Below, one piece after another: positions 18,721-29,054 of a stretch of DNA of 64,000 bases. The notes beneath the pieces were generated by a model. It did no database searches and was not told the DNA's origin. It was given only the letters and a program-made list of their open reading frames with translations. Position 1 is the first letter of the stretch; each line of letters opens with the position of its first letter. Source of the stretch: Luteimonas deserti (GTDB lineage Bacteria; Pseudomonadota; Gammaproteobacteria; Xanthomonadales; Xanthomonadaceae); assembly GCF_013425765.1 (NCBI RefSeq), contig NZ_JACCJZ010000013.1, forward strand, positions 186,001 to 250,000. The letters run 5' to 3'. The position numbers were made by a program, and so were the translations under genes.

Positions 18721-19535
18721 CGGGGGGTCTCCTGGAGCGGAAGGGGGGCGGGGACGCCGAGCCAGCGGTGCACCGCATCGGGCGAGGACAGATGGAACCG
18801 GGCAGCGCTGCCCGGGCGGTCGCCGACCAGGATGCTGATGCCGCCGAGGATGTTGACCGCCTCGAAGCCCGGCTCGTCGGTCAGATCGTCGCCGGCGAAC
18901 ACCGGCCGGCGGCCGGCGAATGGCGCCTCGGCCAGGAACGCGAGGATGGCGCTGCCCTTGTCGGCGTGGCGGGGGCGCAGTTCGATCACGTGGTCGCCCG
19001 GCTGCAGCTGGTACTCCGGCAGCCCGGTCACCGCGCCGGCTGCGAACGCGTGCAGGGCGATGCCGGCCGCGCGCTTGCCGGCGTCGTCCACCATGCGCCA
19101 ATGCAGGGCGATCGCCGCGCCCTTGTCCTCGACCAGGGCGCCGGGATACGCGTCCACGATCACGCGCGCCGCATCGCGTACCCGCACCAGGCCCGGCGGC
19201 ACCTCGGCCGGTGTGCCGGTCTGACCGGTCCGCCGCCGCTCCACGCCGTGCAGGCCCGCGGCGTTGAAGACGGCGGGCGCGAAGAGGGCATCGAGGGTGG
19301 CGACGTTACGGCCGCTCACCAGCGCCAACGCGCCGTCCAGATGCGTGTGCAAGACGTGCAGGCGCTCCACCAGCCCCGGCGGCACCTGCACGGCATCGGG
19401 GCTCGGTGCGAACGGCAGCAGGCAGCCGTCGACATCGAGAAACAGGGCCGCATCGTCCGGAACGGTCGGTGGGGCGGGCAGGGCGGCAGGGGCCGCTGAG
19501 GGGCGGGGTGTCGGTGCTTCCGATGATTGGCGCAT
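18717..19535 (-). CDS. otsB: Trehalose-6-phosphate phosphatase
   Basis: A 272-residue HAD-superfamily phosphatase that dephosphorylates trehalose-6-phosphate. HAD motif I is ALFLDVDGCLLPFAPSP, with nucleophile and acid/base Asp in DVDG. Motif II is the Ser of ALVSGRNVATL. The Lys of ALHWRMVDDAGK and RPRHADKGSAI supports the substrate-binding region, and the motif IV acidic cluster is FAGDDLTDEPGFEAVN. The start ATG 19533-19535 (MRQSSEAPTP) leaves only 34 bases to the divergent DCC-family gene, so the operon promoter must overlap that gene's 5' end. The stop overlaps the GH15 start by four bases. It is the first gene of the operon. Confidence 0.92.
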   Translation of the reverse strand: MRQSSEAPTPRPSAAPAALPAPPTVPDDAALFLDVDGCLLPFAPSPDAVQVPPGLVERLHVLHTHLDGALALVSGRNVATLDALFAPAVFNAAGLHGVERRRTGQTGTPAEVPPGLVRVRDAARVIVDAYPGALVEDKGAAIALHWRMVDDAGKRAAGIALHAFAAGAVTGLPEYQLQPGDHVIELRPRHADKGSAILAFLAEAPFAGRRPVFAGDDLTDEPGFEAVNILGGISILVGDRPGSAARFHLSSPDAVHRWLGVPAPLPLQETPR

Positions 19536-19569
19536 TGCAGCATGATGGCCGCGTGGCCGGAAAACCCAT

Positions 19570-20004
19570 GTGAATCCCGCGAACACCCGCCGCGAGCCGG
19601 CCGCGCCTGGCGCGCCCCCGATCATCGTGTTCGATGGCGTCTGCGCGCTGTGCAGCGGTTGGGTGCGGTTTCTGCTGCGCCGTGACCGCCACGGCGTGTT
19701 CCGCTTCGCCGCGATGCAGGATCGCGTCGGCCGCGACCTGCTGGCCGCGCACGGCATCGACCCGACCGACCCGGTGTCGTTTCTGCTCGTCGAAGGCGAT
19801 GCCGCCTGGTGCGACAGCGATGGCGTCATCGAGGTGCTGCGCCGCCTCGGCGGCTCGTGGCGTGCGGCTGTGGCACTGCGTGTCGTGCCGGGCGCGCTCC
19901 GCGATGCCGCGTACCGCCTGCTGGCGCGCAACCGGTACCGGATGTTCGGGCGTCGCGATGCCTGCATGCTGCCGCCGGAGGGGATGCGCGCGCGGTTTCT
20001 GTAG
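19570..20004 (+). CDS. Thiol-disulfide oxidoreductase DCC family protein (DUF393)
   Basis: A 144-residue protein of the DCC family. The name-giving motif is in VFDGVCALCSGWVRFLLRRD, with Asp and two cysteines as CALC, a potential redox-active pair. The middle FAAMQDRVGRDLLAAHG and the C-terminal RRDACMLPPEGMRARFL are also characteristic. The start is GTG 19570; an overlapping ATG at 19568 runs straight into TGA and cannot be used. It is divergent from the trehalose operon. The molecular partner is unknown. Confidence 0.82.
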   Translation: MNPANTRREPAAPGAPPIIVFDGVCALCSGWVRFLLRRDRHGVFRFAAMQDRVGRDLLAAHGIDPTDPVSFLLVEGDAAWCDSDGVIEVLRRLGGSWRAAVALRVVPGALRDAAYRLLARNRYRMFGRRDACMLPPEGMRARFL

Positions 20005-20661
20005 ACGGGGTGCCCGCGCGACCCGCGGACGGCTGTCGTCTCCTCGCCTGCGGCGCGACCGCATGGGTCGCTCGCAGCTTGGACACCGCTCGGACTTCGA
20101 TCGTCGGCGCGCGTTTCGCAGTCCTTCCGGTCCAGCACAGCACGGTTCGATCACCACGCGCCTGCTCGACACCCACCGCGACCAAGAAGCGCGGCCGGTC
20201 GACCGCGGGTTCGCTGTCCGCCAGCCGGACGCCCCAGCCCCCGCCCACGATGACGCGGTCCCTGTCGAAGGCTGCGCGTGCGTCGACTCCAGGATGCCGC
20301 TGTCGCCCCGCATGACCGAAAGGGTGTCCTGCGCCCGGATCAGCGCAGTGTCCGGTCGGGCGTGTTGCGGCCGAACCGGGGGAAGGCGGCATCATGACGG
20401 ACGCGTCGACCCGCATCGATCCCTGTCGGACAGGCCGCACCCGTGCCCCGTATGGGCGGCGTGGAACTGTCCCCCGATTGCCGGGGCCGCTCCCGCGTCG
20501 ACCGGCGCACGCCGCTGCCTGCGCGGCGCGGGAGCAGAGCCCACCATGCGTCTTCTCCGTGGCGTACCATCCGTTCCGCGTGGACGCCCGCGATCACACG
20601 CCTGCAGGCGCCCCCGAGATGGCGGAAGCCGGCCTGCGAGTCCATCCTTGATGTCGCCTTT
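20005..20661. other. Gene-free stretch of about 650 bases between a DCC-family gene and a GST gene
   Basis: The short frames present (for example 20394-20651 on the plus strand, which does follow a GGAAGG sequence) give arginine- and proline-rich translations without coding character or recognisable motifs. The stretch lies between two convergent genes, so no promoter function is required. No clear terminator hairpin with a T-tract was found. It may be decayed coding sequence. Confidence 0.45.
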
Positions 20662-21393
20662 TCAGGAGCTCTCGCCAGTGTCGGCGGTGATCGCCCCATC
20701 CAGCTCCGGGTAGTGCCGGAAAATCCCGCTGGTGTTGAACGGCAGCCTGCGCGTCGATGCGAGGTACGCGGCGATGTTGGGCCGCTCCGCGACGCGCGCC
20801 TCGAGCGCACGCAGCCCGGGGAGCCTGGGCGACAGCGCGGCCATCGCCTCCGGATAGGCGTAGTCCAGCCCGCGCACGAGCTGGAACAGCGAAAGGTCGA
20901 CGTAGGAATGCGCGCCGAGGGCGTGCCCGCCGCCCCGGGCCACCACCTGCTCGAAGTAGCCGAGAAATTTCGGGAGGCGGTGCTGCCGCAGATCCGCGGC
21001 CCGCTGCTTCGCGGCGTCCCGTTGGTCCTCGTAGTAGTCCGCGCTGGCGATGGGATGGTGGCTGTCGTGGACCTCGGTGACGAGGTCGGCGATCGTGAGC
21101 TGCAGCTGCAGGGCCTGCAGGCGGGCGGCCTCGCCGCCCGGCACCAGATCCAGCCGCGGTCCGAGGAAGTGGAGGATGTTGGCGACCTGGGCGATCACCA
21201 GATCGTCCGCGCGCAGGAACGGCGGCGCGAAAGGCCGGGCGCCGTCGCATCGGCCCTCGAGGAAGGGCTGGAGGGCCGCGTCGCCGTCCACGCGGGCCAC
21301 GTCGGTGTAACGGGCGCCCGCATCCTCGAGCGCGAGCCGCACGAATTCGCCGCGGCCCTGCAGGCCGGTCCAATAGTAGAGCTGGTAATGCAT
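20662..21393 (-). CDS. Glutathione S-transferase family protein
   Basis: A 243-residue protein with an N-terminal thioredoxin-like GST fold: [20 protein letters not shown], then [19 protein letters not shown], where the cis-Pro/Ser glutathione-binding segment is expected. An all-helical C-terminal domain follows ([39 protein letters not shown]). It resembles the sigma/pi-like bacterial GSTs that process electrophiles; the substrate is unknown. The start ATG 21391-21393 gives a standard N-terminus. The same frame stays open upstream for a long way, but that part is antisense to clpB. It is divergent from clpB, separated by 183 bases that contain the heat-shock promoter. Confidence 0.85.
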   Translation of the reverse strand: MHYQLYYWTGLQGRGEFVRLALEDAGARYTDVARVDGDAALQPFLEGRCDGARPFAPPFLRADDLVIAQVANILHFLGPRLDLVPGGEAARLQALQLQLTIADLVTEVHDSHHPIASADYYEDQRDAAKQRAADLRQHRLPKFLGYFEQVVARGGGHALGAHSYVDLSLFQLVRGLDYAYPEAMAALSPRLPGLRALEARVAERPNIAAYLASTRRLPFNTSGIFRHYPELDGAITADTGESS

Positions 21394-21500
21394 GGGCGAC
21401 TCCCGGGGAAAACGCGCATCCTGGGGCGCCCCCTGCAAGACGACGGTGACGGATGCGGCAAGGTTCCGTCGGCACCCCGCTTCGAAGGCGCCGCCGGACG

Positions 21501-21528
21501 CTTGCAAGACGGGGTTTCGGCCGCATCT
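21501..21528 (+). promoter_or_regulatory. Sigma-32 (RpoH) heat-shock promoter of clpB
   Basis: CTTGCAA at 21501-21507 and CCGCATCT at 21521-21528 are separated by 13 bases. They agree well with the RpoH consensus (CTTGAAA, 13-14 bases, CCCCATNT). The site lies about 50 bases before the clpB ATG. Confidence 0.7.
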
Positions 21529-21576
21529 GGAGGACATCGCCGGCGCCTGCCGGCCCACTTCTCCGAGGATCTCCCG

Positions 21577-24162
<2,586 letters not shown>

Positions 24163-24263
24163 GTCTCCGTGGGCGGGCGGCGCGGTCGCCCGGCCCCGTT
24201 CGGCATGACGCCGTCGTCCGCGCCGATCTGCGAGCATGCGCTGTCGTAGGCCCTGGAGCGCCC

Positions 24264-25163
24264 ATGCATATCCTCATCACCGGCGGCAGCGGGTTCCTCG
24301 GCACTGCGCTGACCCGGCGTCTGCGCAGCGAGGGCGCGGACGTGACCTGGCTGTCGCGTCGCGCGTCCACTGCCGCACCCGCGGGGGTCGAGGTGCGCGA
24401 CTATGCCTCGCTGTGGTCGGACGACCGGTTCGATGCCGTCGTCAACCTGGCCGGCGCGGGCATTGCCGACCGGCGCTGGAGCGCGGCGCGCAAGCAGGTA
24501 TTGCGCGACAGCCGGTTGATACCCACGGGGGTGGTGACCGACTGGATCCGCTCTGCGCGGGTGCCGCCGAACGTCCTGCTGAGCGGTTCGGCGATCGGCT
24601 GGTACGGCGCGCAGGGCGATACCGCGCTGGACGAGACGAGCGCGCCTCACGACGAGTTCCAGCATCGCCTCTGCGAGGACTGGGAAGCCGCCGCGCGCAC
24701 CATCGAGGATCGGGTCGCCGTGGTGCGGCTGCGTACGGGCGTGGTGCTCGATCCCGCCGGCGGCATGTTGCAGCGGCTGCGGCTTCCGTTCGGTTTCGGC
24801 CTCGGCGCCCGGCTCGGCGACGGTCGCCAGGTGCTGAGCTGGATCTCGCGGGACGACTGGGTGTCCGCGGCGCACGCGCTGCTGATGGCCCATCTCGAGC
24901 CGGGCCGGGATGCACCGGTGGGCGCGTTCAATCTCACCGCGCCCGAACCGGTGGACAACGCGCGGTTCACCCGTGCGTTGGCCGACGCCCTGCGCCGTCC
25001 GGCATTGCTCGCGGTGCCCGAGCGTGCGCTGCGGCTGGGTCTGGGGGAGATGGCGACCCTGCTCGTCGACGGCCAGCGTGTGCTGCCCGAGCGCCTGCTG
25101 GCGCGCGACTTCGGGTTCGCCCATCCGCGCATCGAGGACTGCTTCGCCGACACCCTGGGCTGA
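24264..25163 (+). CDS. TIGR01777 family epimerase-like protein (SDR, DUF1731 C-terminus)
   Basis: A 299-residue protein of the extended short-chain dehydrogenase fold. The N-terminal nucleotide-binding motif is MHILITGGSGFLGTALTRRL (GxxGxxG). It continues with NLAGAGIADRRWSAARKQ and SGSAIGWYGAQGDTALDE, a sequence diagnostic of the TIGR01777/YfcH group, and EDWEAAARTIEDRVAVVRLR. The C-terminus (LPERLLARDFGFAHPRIEDC) corresponds to DUF1731. The usual YxxxK catalytic pair of SDRs is not obvious, so epimerase activity is uncertain. It lies about 100 bases after clpB and 79 bases before an AraC-type gene. Confidence 0.88.
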   Translation: MHILITGGSGFLGTALTRRLRSEGADVTWLSRRASTAAPAGVEVRDYASLWSDDRFDAVVNLAGAGIADRRWSAARKQVLRDSRLIPTGVVTDWIRSARVPPNVLLSGSAIGWYGAQGDTALDETSAPHDEFQHRLCEDWEAAARTIEDRVAVVRLRTGVVLDPAGGMLQRLRLPFGFGLGARLGDGRQVLSWISRDDWVSAAHALLMAHLEPGRDAPVGAFNLTAPEPVDNARFTRALADALRRPALLAVPERALRLGLGEMATLLVDGQRVLPERLLARDFGFAHPRIEDCFADTLG

Positions 25164-25242
25164 GGGGCGAAGCGCAAGATCGGGCACGCAGGACCCCGGC
25201 GACGCACCGGATACTCGTCGCGTCGTCCGCCCGGAACCCGTG

Positions 25243-26184
25243 ATGCGCACATCCACCCGTACCCGCCATGCCCGGCGCATCGACGCGGCCGTGGCCCATC
25301 TCCAGCAATGCGTCGAGCGCAGCGAAATGCTGCCCGATCTGGCTGCGCTGGCCGATCGCGCCTGTGTGTCCGCCTACCATTTCCATCGGGTCTGGCGCGC
25401 GTCGACCGGCGAAGCCCTCGGACGCACGTTGACCCGGCTGCGCCTGACACGCGCGGTGCAGCTGCTGGTGGCGGGCCGCTCGGTGACCGAAGCTGCCCTC
25501 TCTGTCGGCTATGGCAGCTCCCAGGCCCTGGCCCGCATCTTCCGCGCCGAACTCGGTGTGACCCCGGCCGTCGTGCGCGGGCAGTCCGACGCCGCGGCGG
25601 CACTGCTGGCCCGTCTCGCGCCCCCGGCCCGGTTGCAGGACGGGACGGCCCCGGAGGTGGAGATCGTCGCCACCGATCCGTTCCGGATCGTCGCATTGCG
25701 CCATCGCGGTTCCTTCGACGCGCTCGACGACAGTTACGGCCGATTGTTCGGTTGGGCCGAGACGCAGGGGCCGGCGGACGCGATCGAGGCACTGGTGGGC
25801 CTGCCGGTCGACGACCATCGCGACGTGGCGCCGCAGCGGCTGCGTTTCGTCGCCGCGCTGCGCCTGGCGGCAGCGGCCCGGCCGCCCCGTCCCTTGCGGA
25901 TGCTGACGGTCCCCGGTGGGTGGCACGCACGGCTGCGCCATGTGGGGCCTTACGAGGCGCTCGAGGCGGCCACCGACCGGCTTCTGTCCGACTGGTGGGC
26001 GGCCAGTGGGATCGAGCTGCGCGCAGCGCCGCTGCATTACCACTTTCTCGACGATCCCGAGGCCGTCGCGGCCGCGGCGCTGCGCGCCGACATCCTGCTG
26101 CCGCTCGAAACGGGCGCCCCGGTCAGGCCAGCAGCGCGCGCGGATCGCATGGCGAACGCGCGAGTGCCGCCCGCAGTGCGGTGA
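25243..26184 (+). CDS. AraC family transcriptional regulator with GyrI-like effector-binding domain
   Basis: A 313-residue regulator of the Rob/SoxS-like type. The N-terminal double helix-turn-helix is HARRIDAAVAHLQQCVERSE and LADRACVSAYHFHRVWRAST, then VTEAALSVGYGSSQALARIF. From residue about 140 a GyrI-like small-molecule-binding domain follows: EVEIVATDPFRIVALRHRGS, then PGGWHARLRHVGPYEALEAA. The domain order (DNA-binding domain first) matches Rob-type proteins. The start ATG 25243 follows GGAA. Its last 62 bases overlap the end of the convergent sirtuin gene, so tail-to-tail transcripts are complementary there. Targets and effector are not evident. Confidence 0.88.
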   Translation: MRTSTRTRHARRIDAAVAHLQQCVERSEMLPDLAALADRACVSAYHFHRVWRASTGEALGRTLTRLRLTRAVQLLVAGRSVTEAALSVGYGSSQALARIFRAELGVTPAVVRGQSDAAAALLARLAPPARLQDGTAPEVEIVATDPFRIVALRHRGSFDALDDSYGRLFGWAETQGPADAIEALVGLPVDDHRDVAPQRLRFVAALRLAAAARPPRPLRMLTVPGGWHARLRHVGPYEALEAATDRLLSDWWAASGIELRAAPLHYHFLDDPEAVAAAALRADILLPLETGAPVRPAARADRMANARVPPAVR

Positions 26185-26878
26185 CTCCGGCCCCTGCCGG
26201 CATCGCCCAGTGCGCATCCGCGTGCGGCGACAGCGGCGTGCGGGCCGGGTTGATCTCGATCACCGGCGTGCCGAGGTCGAGCGCGATCCCGGGCAGGCCC
26301 GCCGCCGGCCACACCAGCGATGCGGTGCCGACCACCACGAGGAGCTCGCAGTCCGCCACGGCGGCCTCGGCGGCCGCCCACGCGTCGACCGGAAGCGGTT
26401 CGCCGAACCAGACCACGTCGGGACGGAACGCATCCCCGCATACCTCGCAGCCCGGCGGAGGTTCCCGCGCGCCGCCGTCGGCAGGCGCGGGCGGCGCCAG
26501 GATCGGATCGGGCGTCGTGCGTGCGCCGCAGCCGCTGCAGCGCGAGGCGAGCAGGCGCCCGTGGAGATGGACGACCTGCCGAGAGCCCGCGCGCTCGTGG
26601 AGGTCGTCGACATTCTGGGTCACCACCCGCACCTCCTGCCCGTCGGCAGCGGCCATCGCGGCGAGGCCCGTGTGCGCCGCATTCGGCCGGGCCGCGGCGA
26701 CCAGCGCGGCGCGCCAGCGATACCAGCCCCACACGAGCGCGGGGTCGGCGCGGAACGCGGCCTCGGTGGCCAGGTGCTGCGCGTCGAACCGTGCCCACAG
26801 GCCGGTCAGGGCGTCGCGGAAGGTCGGGATTCCACTCTCGGCGGACATGCCCGCACCGCCCAGCACGACGAGGCGCAT
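26123..26878 (-). CDS. NAD-dependent protein deacylase (sirtuin, Sir2/CobB family)
   Basis: A 251-residue class III sirtuin removing acyl groups from lysines with NAD consumption. The Rossmann NAD-binding motif is GGAGMSAESGIPTFRD. The catalytic region has VTQNVDDLHERAGSRQVVHL, with the active-site His in the last VVHLHG stretch. A zinc site is formed by CSGCGAR and CEVCGDAFRPDVVWFGE. Distal motifs LLVVVGTASLVWPAAGLP and VIEINPARTPLSP complete the fold. It starts two bases after the stop of the CPA2 antiporter gene, so they are surely co-transcribed. The C-terminal 62 bases overlap the convergent AraC gene. The long loop between the zinc cysteines (about 30 residues, proline-rich) is larger than usual. 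Confidence 0.9.
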   Translation of the reverse strand: MRLVVLGGAGMSAESGIPTFRDALTGLWARFDAQHLATEAAFRADPALVWGWYRWRAALVAAARPNAAHTGLAAMAAADGQEVRVVTQNVDDLHERAGSRQVVHLHGRLLASRCSGCGARTTPDPILAPPAPADGGAREPPPGCEVCGDAFRPDVVWFGEPLPVDAWAAAEAAVADCELLVVVGTASLVWPAAGLPGIALDLGTPVIEINPARTPLSPHADAHWAMPAGAGVTALRAALARSPCDPRALLA

Positions 26879-26880
26879 GC

Positions 26881-28605
26881 TCAGACCGGTTGCGCGGCCG
26901 CGGGCGGGGACGTGTCGCCGCGCGCCGGCCGGAACGGCGGCGTGGACATCACCATCTCGGCCAGCGAGTACGCCAGTTCGCGCTCGGCGAGCACGGTGGC
27001 GTCGGCGCCGTGTTCGAGCAGATGCCGCACTTCGCCGTCGCTGTGCGCGCGTGCCAGCACGGTGAGTACCGGGTTGATCGCCTTCATGCGTTCGATCGCC
27101 TCACCGGCCTCGAGCGCCTGCGGGATCGCGAAGATCGCCAGCGCCGCGCGCGCCGGGGCGGTGTCGAGCATCACCGGCTCCGAGGCGATGTTGCCGCGGA
27201 CGACCAGGAAGCCGCGCTCGCGGGCGCGGCGGACCAGTTCGTTGTCGTCCTCCACCAGCACCAGCGGCACGCCGCGATCGCGGAGCAGCTCGGCCAGCTG
27301 GCGTCCGACGCGACCGTAGCCCACGAGGATGGCGTGCCCGGCCAGCGTGTCGGGCACCACGTGCTCGGGCGGTGCCACGTACGCGGGGGCCGCTTCGCGC
27401 GCAGCGCGTTCCTGGCGCGCCTGCCAGCGATCCAGCCAGGCGAACAGCAGCGGGTTGACGATGATCGACAGCAGCGACCCCGCCAGCACCAGGTCGCGCG
27501 CGGTCTCGCCGAGCAGCCCGAGCACCACGCCGAGGCCGACCAGGATGAAAGAGAACTCGCCGATCTGCGCCAGGCTCATCGAGATCGTCAGCGCGGTCGA
27601 GCGCGGGTGCTTGAAGAGCCGCACGATCCAGTAGGCCGCGATCGATTTGCCGACGACGATGATCAGGAAGGTCGCCAGCACCTGCCACGGATGCTCGACC
27701 AGGATCATCGGGTTGAACAGCATGCCCACCGACACGAAGAACAGCACCGCGAACGCGTCGCGCAGCGGCAACGAGTCGTTCGCCGCTTCGTGGCTGAATT
27801 CCGATTCGTTGAGCACCACGCCGGCGAAGAACGCACCGAGCGCGAACGACACGCCGAACAGCACCGAGGCTCCGAAGGCCACGCCCAGCGCGATCGCCAG
27901 CACCGAGAGCGTGAACAGCTCGCGCTGTCCGGTCCCGGCGATGCGCTCGAGCACCCAGGGGATCACCCGTCGGCCGACCAGCAGCATCACCGCGACGAAG
28001 GCGCTGACCTTGAGCAGCGTCCACAGGATCGTCAGCACGATCGCGCCGGCGCCGGGCGCGGTCTCGCCCGCGCGCGCCACGTAGATCTGCGCCAGCACCG
28101 GCAACAGCACCAGCGCCAGCACCATCACCAGGTCCTCGACGATGAGCCAGCCCACTGCGATCTTGCCGCGCCGCGTGTCGAGCAGGCGACGCTCTTCCAT
28201 CGCCCGCAACAGCACGACCGTGCTGGCGACCGACAGCGCCAGCCCGAACACGAAGCCACTGACCATCGGCCAGCCCATCGCCCAGGCCAGCACCCAGCCG
28301 AGCACGGTGGCCACGGTGATCTGGGCCAGGGCGCCGGGGATCGCGATGGACTTCACGTCCATCAGGTCCTTGACCGAGAAATGCAGGCCGACGCCGAACA
28401 TCAGCAGCATCACGCCGATCTCGGCCAGCTGGTTGGCCAGATCCTGGTCGGCGACGAAGCCCGGGGTGAATGGTCCGACGACGATGCCTGCGACCAGATA
28501 GCCGACCAGCGGGGACAGCCTGAGCCGGTTGGCCAGCGCCCCGAGCACGAAGGCCGTCACCAGGCCCACCGCGACGATGTCGATCAGGTCGGTGTTGTGC
28601 GGCAT
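26881..28605 (-). CDS. CPA2 family monovalent cation:proton antiporter with RCK/TrkA_N domain (YbaL/KefB-like)
   Basis: A 574-residue inner-membrane antiporter. About 12 transmembrane segments fill residues 1-390, including LSPLVGYLVAGIVVGPFTPG, typical of CPA2 proteins, and FGVSFALGAFFAGVVLNESE. The cytosolic C-terminal RCK domain has the NAD-binding fingerprint ILVGYGRVGRQLAELL and MLDTAPARAALAIFAIP. The family exports K+ or Na+ in exchange for protons; YbaL and KefB/C proteins share the layout. The start ATG 28603-28605 (MPHNTDLIDIVAVG) gives the usual N-terminus. The sirtuin gene follows after two bases. Cation specificity cannot be judged. Confidence 0.9.
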   Translation of the reverse strand: MPHNTDLIDIVAVGLVTAFVLGALANRLRLSPLVGYLVAGIVVGPFTPGFVADQDLANQLAEIGVMLLMFGVGLHFSVKDLMDVKSIAIPGALAQITVATVLGWVLAWAMGWPMVSGFVFGLALSVASTVVLLRAMEERRLLDTRRGKIAVGWLIVEDLVMVLALVLLPVLAQIYVARAGETAPGAGAIVLTILWTLLKVSAFVAVMLLVGRRVIPWVLERIAGTGQRELFTLSVLAIALGVAFGASVLFGVSFALGAFFAGVVLNESEFSHEAANDSLPLRDAFAVLFFVSVGMLFNPMILVEHPWQVLATFLIIVVGKSIAAYWIVRLFKHPRSTALTISMSLAQIGEFSFILVGLGVVLGLLGETARDLVLAGSLLSIIVNPLLFAWLDRWQARQERAAREAAPAYVAPPEHVVPDTLAGHAILVGYGRVGRQLAELLRDRGVPLVLVEDDNELVRRARERGFLVVRGNIASEPVMLDTAPARAALAIFAIPQALEAGEAIERMKAINPVLTVLARAHSDGEVRHLLEHGADATVLAERELAYSLAEMVMSTPPFRPARGDTSPPAAAQPV

Positions 28606-29054
28606 CGGGGCGAAGCGCCGGAACTGGTGTTGCAGTGTCGCTGACGCGTCACGACACCGGCAAGCGCGGATGTGCGCGTTCGTTGTCGAATGCTGCGCTT
28701 CACCGCTGAAAACGCCTTGGATGCACCGGCATCGCGCGGCCGGGCGGTTCGATCGAAATGCCTTCGAACGGCGCGTTGAGCGGGCGCTGGCGCGCACGTC
28801 CGCCTGGTCGCCTCGACACGCGGTGACCATCGCCTGAAGAAGGGATCCCACGTGGCAGGCGGATCGACCCCGGTCAGACGCAAAGGTCGGGCCGCGTCGA
28901 GGTCCTGACCGGTCTGTGCGGCCGCCACGCACGTGGACGCCGACGCGTCGGAACGCGCGCGGTCAACGCAGACCCGGGCGCGCGCACGTGCCGATGCCCG
29001 GAACGGCGATGCCCCGGCGAACCGGGGCATCGTCGCTCGCGCGAACGCGACCGG
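28606..29054. other. Gene-free region of about 450 bases between the antiporter and a TonB-dependent receptor
   Basis: It holds the promoter side of the antiporter-sirtuin operon and, at its right end, the hairpin terminator of the receptor gene. The frames here translate to arginine-rich sequences without motifs, and nothing else could be recognised. Confidence 0.5.
29007..29032 (-). terminator. Terminator hairpin of the 29-kb TonB-dependent receptor gene
   Basis: An 11-bp perfect stem (CGATGCCCCGG / CCGGGGCATCG) with a 4-base CGAA loop lies 22 bases beyond the stop codon. There is no T-tract. The stem sequence is nearly the same as that of the neighbouring receptor's terminator at 31586-31615. 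Confidence 0.65.

Noticed and set aside
20394-20651. An 85-codon plus-strand frame with GGAAGG upstream
   Set aside because: The translation is arginine/proline-rich, resembles random GC-rich sequence, and matches no family I know.
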